23,778 nucleotides of DNA from Mycoplasma yeatsii (GTDB lineage: Bacteria; Bacillota_I; Bacilli_A; Mycoplasmatales; Mycoplasmataceae): NCBI RefSeq assembly GCF_030815295.1, contig NZ_JAUSWP010000009.1; one strand, written 5' to 3'. Both the position numbers and the translations under genes were made by a program. Positions 1 to 8,467 of this stretch are shown here, piece after piece (positions within the stretch are counted from its first letter, which is position 1; each line of letters opens with the position of its first letter). The notes below the pieces were generated by a model. The model was not told the origin of the DNA, did no database searches, and saw nothing but the letters and a program-made list of their open reading frames with translations.

Positions 1-2
1 TT

Positions 3-44
3 AGGCTTATTGGATTAGTTTTATTTTCTAATTTCCTTTGATAA
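3..44 (+). CDS. Possible C-terminal tail of a truncated upstream gene
   Basis: From base 3 one frame encodes a short hydrophobic stretch (RLIGLVLFSNFLW) that uses one TGA as Trp and ends at TAA 42-44. It has the composition of the end of a membrane protein entering from the left edge. Only 13 codons are visible, so identity cannot be judged and a chance open frame is possible. A weak terminator-like hairpin follows at 84-103, in keeping with a gene ending here. Confidence 0.25.
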
Positions 45-83
45 GATTATTATAACTTAAAAATTTAAAGGTTCATTTTGTTT

Positions 84-103
84 AAAAACCCACGTTTTTT
101 TTT
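84..103 (+). terminator. Weak terminator-like hairpin
   Basis: AAAAAC (84-89) can pair with GTTTTT (94-99) around a CCAC loop, and the T run continues to 103 (nine T in all). The stem is almost all A-T, so support is weak. It would fit the end of the gene entering from the left edge. Confidence 0.3.
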
Positions 104-248
104 AGAATCAAGTACTAAATTAGAGAATCTTCATTAAAAATATGCTATTTATTAATAAAGTTTAAATAATATAAAAAACCTCATATGCTTTGTGTGTGGT
201 ATTTACAAAAATTCAATAATATTTGTTGTTTTAAAAGGTTATATTTTT

Positions 249-269
249 AAATTTCTTTCTAATACATTA
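249..269 (+). promoter_or_regulatory. Upstream element of comEC shared with the sigma-like gene
   Basis: Positions 249-269 match 5275-5295, upstream of the sigma-like gene, at 18 of 21 bases. The core CTAATACATTA (259-269) is identical. It ends 11 bases before the comEC ATG, so if it acts as a -10-type element the transcript would have an extremely short leader. I saw no third copy of the core in the window; the nearest look-alike lies inside a coding region near 11823 and has one extra A. A promoter read by the sigma-like protein is inference. Confidence 0.4.
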
Positions 270-280
270 TTGGTGAGAGA

Positions 281-2347
281 ATGGATAAGTTAAAACTATT
301 TAGTATAGATTTTTATCGATATTTAGTTAATAAACATTTCTTTTTAATGTTTTTATTATTATCGTGTTGTTTTTGTTGTAATTTAATTAATAGTTTTGAT
401 TTGAAATATTTAATTTTAACTATTTTATTTTTAAGTATTTCAATTAGTTTAAATTATAAAAATTTTCATTTAATATTAATAATTTTTATAGTGATCTGTT
501 TAGTTTTTTTAGGTTATAAATTATGGTTTAAACATGATGATTTAAGTTTTTTAAATAATAAAGAATTACAAGCTAAAGTTGTAAGTAAACATAATAATTA
601 TGCAATTTTAAAATATAAAAATATTAAGTTTTATGTATCTGATTTTGATAACAAATTTCTTTTAGATCAAAAAATAAATATTATTGGAACATTTAAAAAG
701 TTAGAATCAAATACTAATTATTATCAATTTGATTTTTTTGATTATTTAAATAAACAATTTGTAACTCATCAATTAGATAAATATAAAATTAATGATATTT
801 CTAATGGAATTAGATCAAGTGAGTGATTAAGTAAAAATATTTATTCAAATAATTTAGTTAGTATGTTTTTATTAGATAAAAATAATAAATCATCAGAATT
901 AAATAAAGTTTTATCAGATTTAAATTTAGAGTTTTTACTTGTTTTAAGTAGTTTTAATATTCATTTATTTTCTAGGTTTTTTTACAAATTAAATCATAAG
1001 TATAAATGAACTATTAGTTTAAAATATCTTTTTTATGTAATTGTATTTTTAATATCTTATTTAACAAATTTTAGTTATGCTTCACTACGTATTGTTGTTT
1101 ATTTTTTAGTAAATGAGTATTTTATTTTTTCAAAGAAAAAAGCACCATTAATTTTTAAAAGATTTATATGTTTAATAATTTGTTTTTTACTAACACCAAG
1201 TTTTTTAACTTCTAGTTCAGTGTTGTTTGTGATTTTAGCTTTTTTATTTGTTTATGAAAATATGTTTAGAAATAAGTTTTTAAACTATATAACTAGATCA
1301 AGTTTATTTACTTTTTATTTTATTCCACTGCAAATTTATACGTTCTACAGTTTTAGTATTGTTACTCAAATTAGTTTAATCTTTTTAAGACCATTATTTG
1401 CTTTAATTTATTTTACAATTCCAATTTGATTATTAATAAATACTAGTTTGTTAACTAATAGTTTATATAAAATATTGACTTGAATAAAAGCGATTAATTT
1501 TAATATTAATTTAGGTTATTTTAATGTTATGTTTTTATTAGTTGTTTATTTAATTGTTTTAATTGTTATGATGTATGAGTTTAGAAATTATAAAACTTGA
1601 ATATTATTGTTTTTTGTTTTATTAGTTTGTTATTTAATTAATTGATTGTTAAAACCTGGTGTATTTTTATCAATGTTAAATGTTGGAAATGCAAATACTT
1701 TTATTTTTCATGATAAATATAAAAATATTACTATTATTAATGATTGTGGAACTGATGCTGGATTTTCAAAACAAATACCATATGAATTTTTAAAATATTA
1801 TGGAATTAATAAGGTTGATTTAATTATAATTTCGCATTATCATGCTGATCATTTTAATGGATTAGAAACTATTCAAAAACATATAATAGTTGATCAAGTA
1901 ATTGATTATAATAATTTTGAACATATTAAATCTTTTAAAGGAGTTAATCTTTACTTTTTTTGAAATAATTTAAAATCAGAAAATAATAGATCTTTAGTTC
2001 ATATTTTAGAATATCGAGATGTTAGAATTTTATTTACAGGTGATATTGAAAAAGAAGCTGAACTTAATTTAGTTAATAATGCGTATTTTAGATATGTATT
2101 AAGTTTAAAACCAATTGATATATTACAAATTCCTCATCACGGATCAAAATCAAGTTCAACAGAAGAATTTATCAAATTAATAAACCCTAAATATGGACTA
2201 ATTTCAGCTAATTTGAGAACTTATAATTTTCCAAATATAGAAACTTTAACTACATTATTTAAATACAATATTACTTATTTTGAAACTGAAAAAATTGGAA
2301 ATTGCTTTTTTGATTATAGTTCTTATAGATTTTGATTTAAAAAATAA
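281..2347 (+). CDS. comEC: ComEC/Rec2-type DNA-uptake channel protein
   Basis: A 688-residue inner-membrane protein expected to carry single-stranded DNA into the cell during natural transformation. The frame is intact only with TGA as Trp (for example codon 182). An N-terminal hydrophobic region with an OB-like segment (about residues 95-170) precedes a many-helix competence domain containing the LVLSSFNIHLF segment (221-231), the counterpart of the SG-x-H region. The C-terminal metallo-beta-lactamase-like domain (from about 460) keeps HYHADH (519-524), a TGD and PHHGS. Members are usually nearer 750-800 residues, so this one is compact but not visibly broken. The ATG at 281 follows GGTGAGAG. 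It sits alone, convergent with rpsT, and shares an upstream element with the sigma-like gene at 5322. Other com genes are not in view, so actual competence is unproven. Confidence 0.9.
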
Positions 2348-2369
2348 AAAAGACCACTGAAGGGTGGTC
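2341..2369 (-). terminator. Rho-independent terminator of rpsT
   Basis: GACCAC (2352-2357) pairs with GTGGTC (2364-2369) around a six-base loop. On the minus strand it is followed by a T-rich tract (complement of 2341-2351), the normal layout for ending the rpsT transcript. The comEC stop codon (2345-2347) lies inside the tract, so the hairpin may also limit transcription from the comEC side. Confidence 0.85.
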
Positions 2370-2398
2370 AAATTATTTATCTAATGAATTGAAAAATA

Positions 2399-2644
2399 TT
2401 AAGCGCTCATTAAGCGTGATTTTTCTCTAGCAGCCTTGTTTTCTTTAAAGATTCCTTTTTTAAGACCTTTATCAACTAGACTAACAGCAGCTTTAACTAA
2501 TTGATCTTTATTAGCGTCATCAGCTTTTTTAGCAGCTAAAGCTTTTTTAATAGCAGTTTTGATTTCTGATTTAAAAGCTCTATTAGCTAATCTTGATTTT
2601 TCGTTAGTTAAAACACGTTTTTTCTGAGATTTAATGTTTGCCAT
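2399..2644 (-). CDS. rpsT: 30S ribosomal protein S20
   Basis: An 81-residue, Lys/Ala-rich protein starting MANIKSQKKRVLTNEK, the typical S20 N-terminus, and ending in a basic tail (AAREKSRLMSA). It is a primary 16S rRNA-binding protein of the small subunit, and the length is normal for the family. The minus-strand ATG at 2644 follows an AAAGGAG ribosome binding site. The gene stands alone, with its own terminator at 2341-2369, and diverges from holA across about 175 AT-rich bases that must hold both promoters. Identification is secure. Confidence 0.97.
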   Translation of the reverse strand: MANIKSQKKRVLTNEKSRLANRAFKSEIKTAIKKALAAKKADDANKDQLVKAAVSLVDKGLKKGIFKENKAAREKSRLMSA

Positions 2645-2783
2645 TTCTTTTTCAACTCCTTTTATAAAATTATAGATTTTTGAAATACATATACAAGTAT
2701 AACAAATTTTAAAATAAAGTTAAATATAAAAATAACATATTTTAAACACTTATTACTTTATTAGACAAATAAATATTAATTAT

Positions 2784-2814
2784 TTGATTATTATAGCAAT
2801 TAAAATTGTAAAAT
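2784..2814 (+). promoter_or_regulatory. Candidate promoter of holA
   Basis: TTGATT (2784-2789) and TAAAAT (2809-2814) could be -35 and -10 boxes, but the 19-base spacing is long and the region is so AT-rich that chance matches are easy. Transcription would begin at about 2821, on or beside the first ATG, implying a leaderless message or use of the internal ATG at 2839. Confidence 0.3.
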
Positions 2815-2820
2815 ATATAA

Positions 2821-3789
2821 ATGAATAGAGTGATAGATATGTATTTTGTTTATTCTGAAGACTTCTTTTTAATGAATCAAAAAATTGATGAAATTATAAA
2901 AAAGAATCAAAATAAAGATAATTGTGAAATAAAGACTTTTTCTTTAACTGAAGATGATTTTAATGATATTTATGATAATGTTACTAATTTTAGTTTTTTT
3001 AGTGATCAAACAATTATAGTAATTACTGAAGCTTATTTTGTAAATGAAAGTAAAACTAGTTTTAATAAAAACTTTTCACTAACTAAACTAACTGAAATGA
3101 TTAAAAATAAAAATCCAAATAATATAGTTATTTTTGCAATGAATTCTAATAAGTTTTCTAAAAAATTAAAAATAGCTAAATTTATTGAACAACATTGTAA
3201 TGTGATTTATTTAAAACCTTATGATCAAACTCAAACTATTGATTATATTATTAAATATCTAAATTCTAAAAATAAAAAAATTGATAACAAACTAGCAAAT
3301 GAAATTTATAATTATTTACCAAATGATCTACAAACTATTACTAATGAATTAAATAAATTAGCTAGTTTAACTTCTCAAATTAATTTAGATATTATAAAAA
3401 ATGTTTTTGCCAAATATCATCAAGATGATGTGTTTATGTTGGTTGATGCTTTTATAAGTAATGATATTTCTAAATTTATAAAGCTTTATCGAGATTATGT
3501 TTCAATTAATGATGATATTATCGCTTTAATTAGCTTATTAGAAACTAATCTAACTTTTTATAGAGATGTATTAATTTTAAAACAACAATTTTTATCTCAA
3601 CAAGAAATATCATCAATGTTAAATTCTCATCCTTATCGTGTAAAACTAGCAATGAATAATAAATATAATATTAAACAACTAAATGATAAAATTAAAATAG
3701 TCTATAAAATATTTAAAGGTATTATTTCATCTGAAATGGATAAAAACATTATTGTAGAATACGAACTTATAAAGAATATGGGAGGATAA
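2821..3789 (+). CDS. holA: DNA polymerase III delta subunit (clamp loader)
   Basis: A 322-residue protein of the HolA family, the clamp-loader subunit that opens the beta sliding clamp in the cytoplasm. Visible signs are the N-terminal YFVYSEDFFL segment (family pattern: 'lYG.d.fl'), the middle KPYDQTQTIDYIIKYL and YLPNDLQTITNELNKLA stretches typical of the delta domain, and a helical C-terminal third. The length fits bacterial delta. No ribosome binding site precedes the ATG at 2821. The second ATG at 2839 gives MYFVYSED, closer to family N-termini, so the true start may be 18 bases downstream. The gene diverges from rpsT and is followed after one base by the membrane protein gene at 3791, whose GGAGG site lies in the last codons of holA; the two are surely co-transcribed. 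Confidence 0.85.
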   Translation: MNRVIDMYFVYSEDFFLMNQKIDEIIKKNQNKDNCEIKTFSLTEDDFNDIYDNVTNFSFFSDQTIIVITEAYFVNESKTSFNKNFSLTKLTEMIKNKNPNNIVIFAMNSNKFSKKLKIAKFIEQHCNVIYLKPYDQTQTIDYIIKYLNSKNKKIDNKLANEIYNYLPNDLQTITNELNKLASLTSQINLDIIKNVFAKYHQDDVFMLVDAFISNDISKFIKLYRDYVSINDDIIALISLLETNLTFYRDVLILKQQFLSQQEISSMLNSHPYRVKLAMNNKYNIKQLNDKIKIVYKIFKGIISSEMDKNIIVEYELIKNMGG

Positions 3790-3790
3790 A

Positions 3791-5239
3791 ATGCAAGAAT
3801 TATATTTACAAACTATATATTTAGCTAGAAATATATTAAAAACTGAAAGGTTAAGATATTTTATTTATAAAGATAATCAATTTAAAAATAAATTTTTAAC
3901 ATTAATAAATAATATTTTTACTCTAGAAGCTAATTATGATCAAAATATTGATGGTGAAACTTTTGCTAAACAATTTGCTAAAGCATTTATTTTAATAACA
4001 AATCAAAAAGAAAAGCAAAGATTTGAAACATTTGATAATAAAACCGAAGAAGAAATGTTTTCTGATATTGATACAATTATCAAATCAATAATTAAAGAAT
4101 TTAAAGTAGCTAAAACTAAATTAGTTGATCAAACTGAAAAAATAACTTCTAGTGAAATTCAAACTTTATCTGTTTTAAGTGAAGAAATTATTAGTAAATG
4201 AGATCAAAAACTTCAACAAGAAGATAAACCAAAACAACAAGAAAATATTAAAACTCAAAATGAACAAGAAAATGTTGAAGTTAATCAAAACAATCAAACA
4301 GTTCAACAACAAGATATGAATGAAATTTTTAAACAATTTAATCAAAACATGTTTGAAAATTTAAAAAATAAAGAACTTCCAGTTCTTCCTATACAAGATC
4401 CTAGGTTTTATCCATATAATTCAAGACCTAAGTTTATGCCGATATTTAAAATAATACTATCTATTCTTTCTATTATTTCTACTATATTGGCAATTTCAAC
4501 TTTATTATTTTTATCATTAAGTTTTTTAGATATAAGTTCAAATGAATATGCAGAAAGATTAGGAGCAAATTCTTGAACACATTTTATGGATGATAATAGA
4601 GCTCAAATTTTAAAAAAAATTCCTTTAGGTGGGTTAAAACTTATAGGTGTACAAGGTATTTCATTAGCACTTCTACATATTCTTCCTGCTGTGTTAATTT
4701 GTTCTTACACATTCAAATCAAATCAAAATAATAGAGAAAAATATAGAATGAAGTTAATGCCTGTAATTCTGTTTGTAGTTATGTTTGGGATGATGCTTGG
4801 AACATTATTTAGTTTTATTTCATCAAAAAATATTGAAGCTAGTTGAAAAAGAGATTTATTTGATCAACTAATTCAAAATAATAAAGATCAATTTAAAAAT
4901 AATTTTAATAACTTTTGAACATTAGTTACACAAAATTATGGTTCAAAAATTAATATAGCAACAATTTTATCTGCAGTTTGTCTTTCTATAACAATATTTA
5001 CTTTAATTGTTGCTGTTATATTATTAGTTGTTAATCCAAAACTAGACAAAGAAAGAATTATAAAAGCTAACATAGAACACCAAAAAGCGGTTATGGCAAT
5101 CATGAGTGGTGAATCATATGAAATAGATCTTTCATTATATGACACCGAAGAAATAGAAATTAAAGAACCAAATAAGTTGCAATTATTTATAATGAAACTT
5201 AAAAATAAAAAATCAAATAAGAGTAAAAAAGATGAATAA
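3791..5239 (+). CDS. Uncharacterised four-helix membrane protein
   Basis: A 482-residue protein read through TGA Trp codons at residues 137 and later. I do not recognise a named family. Residues 1-135 are a soluble, mostly helical domain. Residues 138-175 are a Gln/Asn/Glu-rich linker. Four likely transmembrane segments follow at about 219-246, 282-308, 322-344 and 388-414, then a charged tail ending in Lys-rich KNKKSNKSKKDE. A Pro-rich patch (LPVLPIQDPRFYPY, 196-209) precedes the first helix. The ATG follows GGAGG in the end of holA, so it is translated from the holA message. No signal peptide or lipobox is seen. The stop codon lies inside the following terminator. A membrane-anchored partner of replication or envelope machinery is possible, but nothing in the sequence decides it. 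Confidence 0.85.
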
Positions 5240-5254
5240 ATTTCATCTTTTTTT
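5226..5254 (+). terminator. Terminator of the holA transcript
   Basis: AAAAAGATGAA (5226-5236) pairs with TTCATCTTTTT (5242-5252) around a five-base loop, followed by a T run to 5254. The stop codon TAA (5237-5239) forms part of the loop, so the gene's last codons form the left arm. Confidence 0.65.
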
Positions 5255-5274
5255 ATCAAAAAGAACAATTTTTC

Positions 5275-5295
5275 AATTTTTTTCCTAATACATTA
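5275..5295 (+). promoter_or_regulatory. Upstream element of the sigma-like gene shared with comEC
   Basis: Matches 249-269 at 18 of 21 bases, with the core CTAATACATTA (5285-5295) identical. It lies after the upstream terminator and 26 bases before the ATG at 5322, where a promoter of this gene should be. As a -10-type element it leaves room for a short leader carrying the AAGGAG site (5308-5313). Autoregulation by the encoded sigma-like protein is inference. Confidence 0.45.
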
Positions 5296-5321
5296 ATGAA
5301 TAGAAATAAGGAGAAAATTAT

Positions 5322-5906
5322 ATGAAAAGAATAGATTACTTTTTGAAAAAAGATTTCAGGTATCTGACAGAATCTGAAAAGATAGAACTTTTTCAAATCC
5401 TAGAACCGCCGATAAACTTTGCTATTAAAAAAGCGTTGTCAAAATTTTATAAGGTTCCTTTAGAATTTCAAGATATGCAAAGTTATGCCTGGATGGCTTT
5501 TGATGATTTATTAAAGAAATATCAATCAAAAAATATTAAGAAGAAGTTTGTTTCGTCAGTGATTGATGCTGTAACGTGAAAATGCACTGATGCTTGTGTT
5601 AAATATATAAATAACAAACATAAAGTTCTTAATAACGTCGTTTATAAAACAGGAAAGAAAGATTTAAAAGAAGATAATGTTAAAGAAATGAGTTATTCTG
5701 AATCTACAATGGGTTGAGAAGATCTCGTTGAAAAATATTTTCAAACAACAGAAGAACCTTTAGCAAGAGAAATCTTTTACATGTATGCAAATGAAGTGAG
5801 TAAAACAAGAATTTGTGAAACATTGGATATATCAAGAAATAAATTTACAAGAATACTTAGAAAAACTATATCAGACTTACAAGAATTAGCAACACCGTTA
5901 TTATAA
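5322..5906 (+). CDS. SigH/ComX-like alternative sigma factor (putative)
   Basis: A 194-residue protein with a two-part layout like small sigma-70-family factors. The N-terminal half (about 27-105) carries LEFQDMQSYAWMAFDDLLKKY (48-68), resembling the region 2.1-2.2 pattern 'dleDl.Q.g...l..a...f', followed by a KKKFVSSVIDAVTWKCTDACVKY helix and KHKVLN like the SigH '..R..rRkkh..LN' stretch. The C-terminal part has a region-4-like helix-turn-helix at about 155-187 (NEVSKTRICETLDISRNKFT). It would direct RNA polymerase to a special promoter set. The ATG follows AAGGAG at good spacing. Three TGA Trp codons... at least two are certain (residues 86 and 132). A comparable small sigma-like protein, MG428 of M. 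genitalium, controls recombination genes. The call rests on motif pattern only; another DNA-binding role remains possible. Confidence 0.65.
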
Positions 5907-5907
5907 T

Positions 5908-5939
5908 TCTACGTATTATTAATTATAATAGTATGTAGA
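5908..5939 (+). promoter_or_regulatory. RNA hairpin or operator in the leader of the 94-aa gene
   Basis: A 14-pair stem (5908-5921 with 5926-5939; two pairs are G-U) with an ATTA tetraloop fills the gap between the sigma-like stop codon and the next gene. It starts two bases after the stop and lacks a T run, so it is not a standard terminator. Its right arm ends in GTAGA, overlapping the AGAGGG ribosome binding site at 5937-5942, so folding could limit translation of the downstream gene. As DNA, the near-palindrome could also be a protein-binding site. Confidence 0.45.
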
Positions 5940-5950
5940 GGGTGAATTTT

Positions 5951-6235
5951 ATGAGTTACTATTATAGACACAATTTTTCTTTTAGTTACCATGGATTACA
6001 AAGAGCAAAAGAGCGCTTGAAACTTAAAGATAAAAAAGATTATGAAGTAAAAGAAATATGTTTAAATCATATTAGAAATTCTACAAAAAGTTTTCAAGAT
6101 AGCAGGCACGTTTACATATCAGCTTCAAATACAAATATATACTTTGTAGTTGAAAAAAATAATAATCTGATAATTACTGTGACTGAGATTTCTGCTGAAA
6201 AACAATGAAAAATGTATGGAGGTAGTTCATGATAA
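5951..6235 (+). CDS. Small uncharacterised protein in the sigma-coaE cluster
   Basis: A 94-residue protein of no family I can name with confidence. It begins MSYYYRHNFSF and has an N-terminal helix rich in charge, SYHGLQRAKERLKLKDKKD, then an alpha segment and alternating hydrophobic strands (HVYISASNTNIYFVVEKNNNLIITVTEIS, about 54-82). A helix followed by a small sheet is reminiscent of RelE-fold or DUF4258-like small proteins, but this is only an impression. The ATG at 5951 is chosen over the GTG at 5942 because AGAGGG (5937-5942) stands at proper distance. Two TGA codons near the end are read as Trp, extending the frame to TAA 6233-6235 and overlapping the coaE start by seven bases, so the two are translationally coupled. 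Position after the sigma-like gene makes a regulatory partner (such as an anti-sigma) conceivable. Confidence 0.75.
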
Positions 6236-6792
6236 TAGGTATATTTGGAAAAATAGGTTCAGGAAAAACTACAATTTCTAGTAAATTTACTAACTTTCAC
6301 CCAAACTTTAAAATAATTAATGCTGATATTGTTGCTAAGAAATGTTTAGAGCAAGAAGAAGTTAAAAATAAATTGAAAAAGATAGATGAAAACATTTTAG
6401 ATAATGACAATAATATTGATAGAAAATATCTAAGAGAAAAAATATTTTCAAATAAAGAATTTGGACAAAAAATAGATGACTTATTATGACCAATAATTAG
6501 TGATGAGATAAATAAAGAAATTTCTTTTGATCCTGCTGCAAATTATATTATTGAAGCAGCACTATTAAATAAATTAAAGATTTCTAATATTGATTTTAAA
6601 GTTAAAGTAAAATCTAACTTATTTAAAATTGCATATAGAGTTAAAAAAAGAGATGGTGTGAGTCTTTTTAACATTTTTAAAATTTGGTTAAAACAAACTA
6701 GACTGTTAAAAAAGGTTAAAAGTGACATTACCATCAAATATTTTTATGAACTAGAACTTTATATACAAAAAAACAAAATTATTGTTGATTAA
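6229..6792 (+). CDS. coaE: Dephospho-CoA kinase
   Basis: A 187-residue cytoplasmic enzyme that phosphorylates dephospho-CoA with ATP, the last step of coenzyme A synthesis. The P-loop GKIGSGKT is at residues 7-14, and NADIVAKKCLEQ, the family's substrate-binding Asp segment, follows. A middle YLREKIF and the PIISDEI segment after a TGA Trp also fit CoaE. The length is close to the usual 190-200. The ATG overlaps the end of the preceding small gene, with GGAGG at 6217-6222 acting as ribosome binding site inside that gene. It is the last gene of the sigma-like cluster and ends before a strong bidirectional hairpin shared with xseB. Confidence 0.9.
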
Positions 6793-6818
6793 AATTATGA
6801 AGATAGAGTTTTTATAAA

Positions 6819-6847
6819 AATCCCTCACATAAAAGTTGTGAGGGATT
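6819..6847. terminator. Bidirectional terminator between coaE and xseB
   Basis: A perfect 11-base-pair stem, AATCCCTCACA (6819-6829) with TGTGAGGGATT (6837-6847), and a seven-base loop. T-rich sequence follows on both strands. It lies between two genes that point at each other and should end both transcripts. Confidence 0.9.
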
Positions 6848-6851
6848 TGTT

Positions 6852-7067
6852 TTATTGGTTAAATTCTTCTAGTTCACCATCATTTAATACTTTTGTTATT
6901 TTTCCTTTGTACTCAGTTAATTTTTCTTTAGCTATTTTAATCTTTTGAATGCTTTCTTCAAAAATTTTCATTGCTTCTTCTAAAGAAATATCATTGCTAC
7001 TTATTTTCTTTGTATCTTCTTGAATTTCTTGCATTAATTCATCATATGATTTTTGTTCGTTATTCAT
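6852..7067 (-). CDS. xseB: Exodeoxyribonuclease VII small subunit
   Basis: A 71-residue helical protein with the XseB pattern: SYDELMQEIQEDTKKI, then SLEEAMKIFEESIQKIKIAKEKL, the conserved 'leeal..fE.G..l...c...L' region. It binds XseA to form exonuclease VII, which degrades single-stranded DNA from both ends. The ATG at 7067 is preferred over a TTG six bases upstream because AGAGGTG sits at normal spacing before it. It overlaps the end of xseA by eight bases, showing translational coupling, and is last in the lipoprotein-nusB-xseA-xseB run before the terminator at 6819-6847. Confidence 0.9.
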   Translation of the reverse strand: MNNEQKSYDELMQEIQEDTKKISSNDISLEEAMKIFEESIQKIKIAKEKLTEYKGKITKVLNDGELEEFNQ

Positions 7068-8466
7068 TTGCAATCACCTCTTCTAAATTTGCTACTAATT
7101 TACCATCTATTAAGAAAACTTTTATTTTCTCATTTGTTTTAACGTCCTTATATGAAGTTATTTTGATTCCATTTTCATTTGTAACTATACCATATCCATT
7201 TTCTAAAGGTTTTTTCGGATTTAGTAAGTTCAACTTATTAGCCATTGATTCAAATCTTAATTCTTCAATTTTCATTTTTTGTAAAATTAATGATTTAAAG
7301 TTTGAAGTCATAAAATTAAAGTTATTTTTATATTGTTCTAATTTATAAACACTTTTATTTTTCAACACATTAGTAGATTCAATTATTTTAATATTTTGAT
7401 TATTAAAAGCTATTTGTATGTTTTGTAGTAGTAGTTCTTTAATTTTAGAAACATCTTTATATGAATTATTTATTTTAGTTTTTATACTTTCTGGAATGCT
7501 ATATTCTAGTTGTTCTATTAAAATCTCTTTACTTGAAATAGCAAATTCTACTGCTTTATTTTGTTGAGATTTTAAATGTAATAAATCTTTTGATTCTAAT
7601 TCATACCTATTTTCAATTTGTAAACGTAGTTTATCTAAATGATATTTCAATTGTTTTTTTAATTCTTGAATATCTCTACTTACCAATTCACCAGCGGCAG
7701 TTGGAGTTGCAGCACGTACATCTGCTACATAATCAGCTAACGTTACATCAGGTTCATGACCTACAGCACTAACGATTGGAATATCACTGTCTTTAATTGC
7801 TTGAAGTAATTCCATTTCATTAAATGATCAAAGATCTTCATAACTTCCACCACCACGTCCAACAATTAATACATCAAGTTTTGTTGCAAAACTATTTGCT
7901 TGTTTTATCTTTTCAGCAACATCATGAGCTGATTGATTTCCTTGAACTTGAGCAGGGAATAAAAATATGTTTGTTGAAGGCATTCTTCTATGAATTGTTG
8001 TTACTAAATCATGGATTGCAGCTCCAGAATCGGCAGTAATTATTCCAACATTTTGAACAATATTTGGAAGTCTTTTTTTAATACTTTGATCAAATCAACC
8101 GGCTTGTTTTAGTTTTACAAATCTTTCTTCATATATTTTTTGAAGTTCACCAATTCCTTCAATTTGAACATCTTTAACTTCAAAATTTACTTTTCCACCA
8201 ACTACATAATATGTAATTCTTCCTGCACAAGTTATTTGCATACCCTCTTTAGGATTTAGTTGGATAAGTTTATGTGCATTATTTTTTCATATCATACAAC
8301 TTATAGTTGCATTTTCATCTTTTATTGAAAAATATACATGACCTGATTTATTTAATGTTAAATTGCTAATCTCACCTTTAACATATATTAATTTAAAATA
8401 ATCAATGTTTTCTAAATAATTTTTTAAGTTTTGATTTAACTCTTGGACTGTTAAAACTTTTTGCAT
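7060..8466 (-). CDS. xseA: Exodeoxyribonuclease VII large subunit
   Basis: A 468-residue nuclease subunit; with XseB it cuts single-stranded DNA into oligonucleotides and acts in repair. The N-terminal OB-fold (about 1-100) carries YVKGEISNLTLNKSGHVYFS-type sequence. The catalytic domain has GIITADSGAAIHD, the VGRGGGSYEDLW segment and SAVGHEPDVTLADYVAD followed by RAATPTAAGE, all family hallmarks. A long coiled-coil region and a C-terminal NPKKPLENGYGIV segment follow. The length is normal. Several TGA Trp codons lie in the first half. The ATG at 8466 lies one base after the nusB stop. The nusB-xseA-xseB order is also found in Bacillus, there with folD in between, which is absent here. Confidence 0.95.
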
Positions 8467-8467
8467 A

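Noticed and set aside
91..103. Run of nine T upstream of comEC as a phase switch
   Set aside because: It is short, about 180 bases from the start codon, and better explained as the tail of a weak terminator.
281..2347. comEC as a pseudogene because TGA codons interrupt it
   Set aside because: The TGA codons fall at plausible Trp sites and the same holds for unquestioned genes such as tkt and nfo; code 4 applies.
4936..5268. A 110-codon open frame on the minus strand
   Set aside because: It is the antisense of the membrane protein gene at 3791-5239 and has no ribosome binding site or family likeness.
6971..7348. A 125-codon open frame on the plus strand over xseB and xseA
   Set aside because: It is antisense to two clearly identified genes; composition reflects the complement.
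7590..8039. Two His/Leu-rich plus-strand frames
   Set aside because: They are mirror images of the xseA coding strand.
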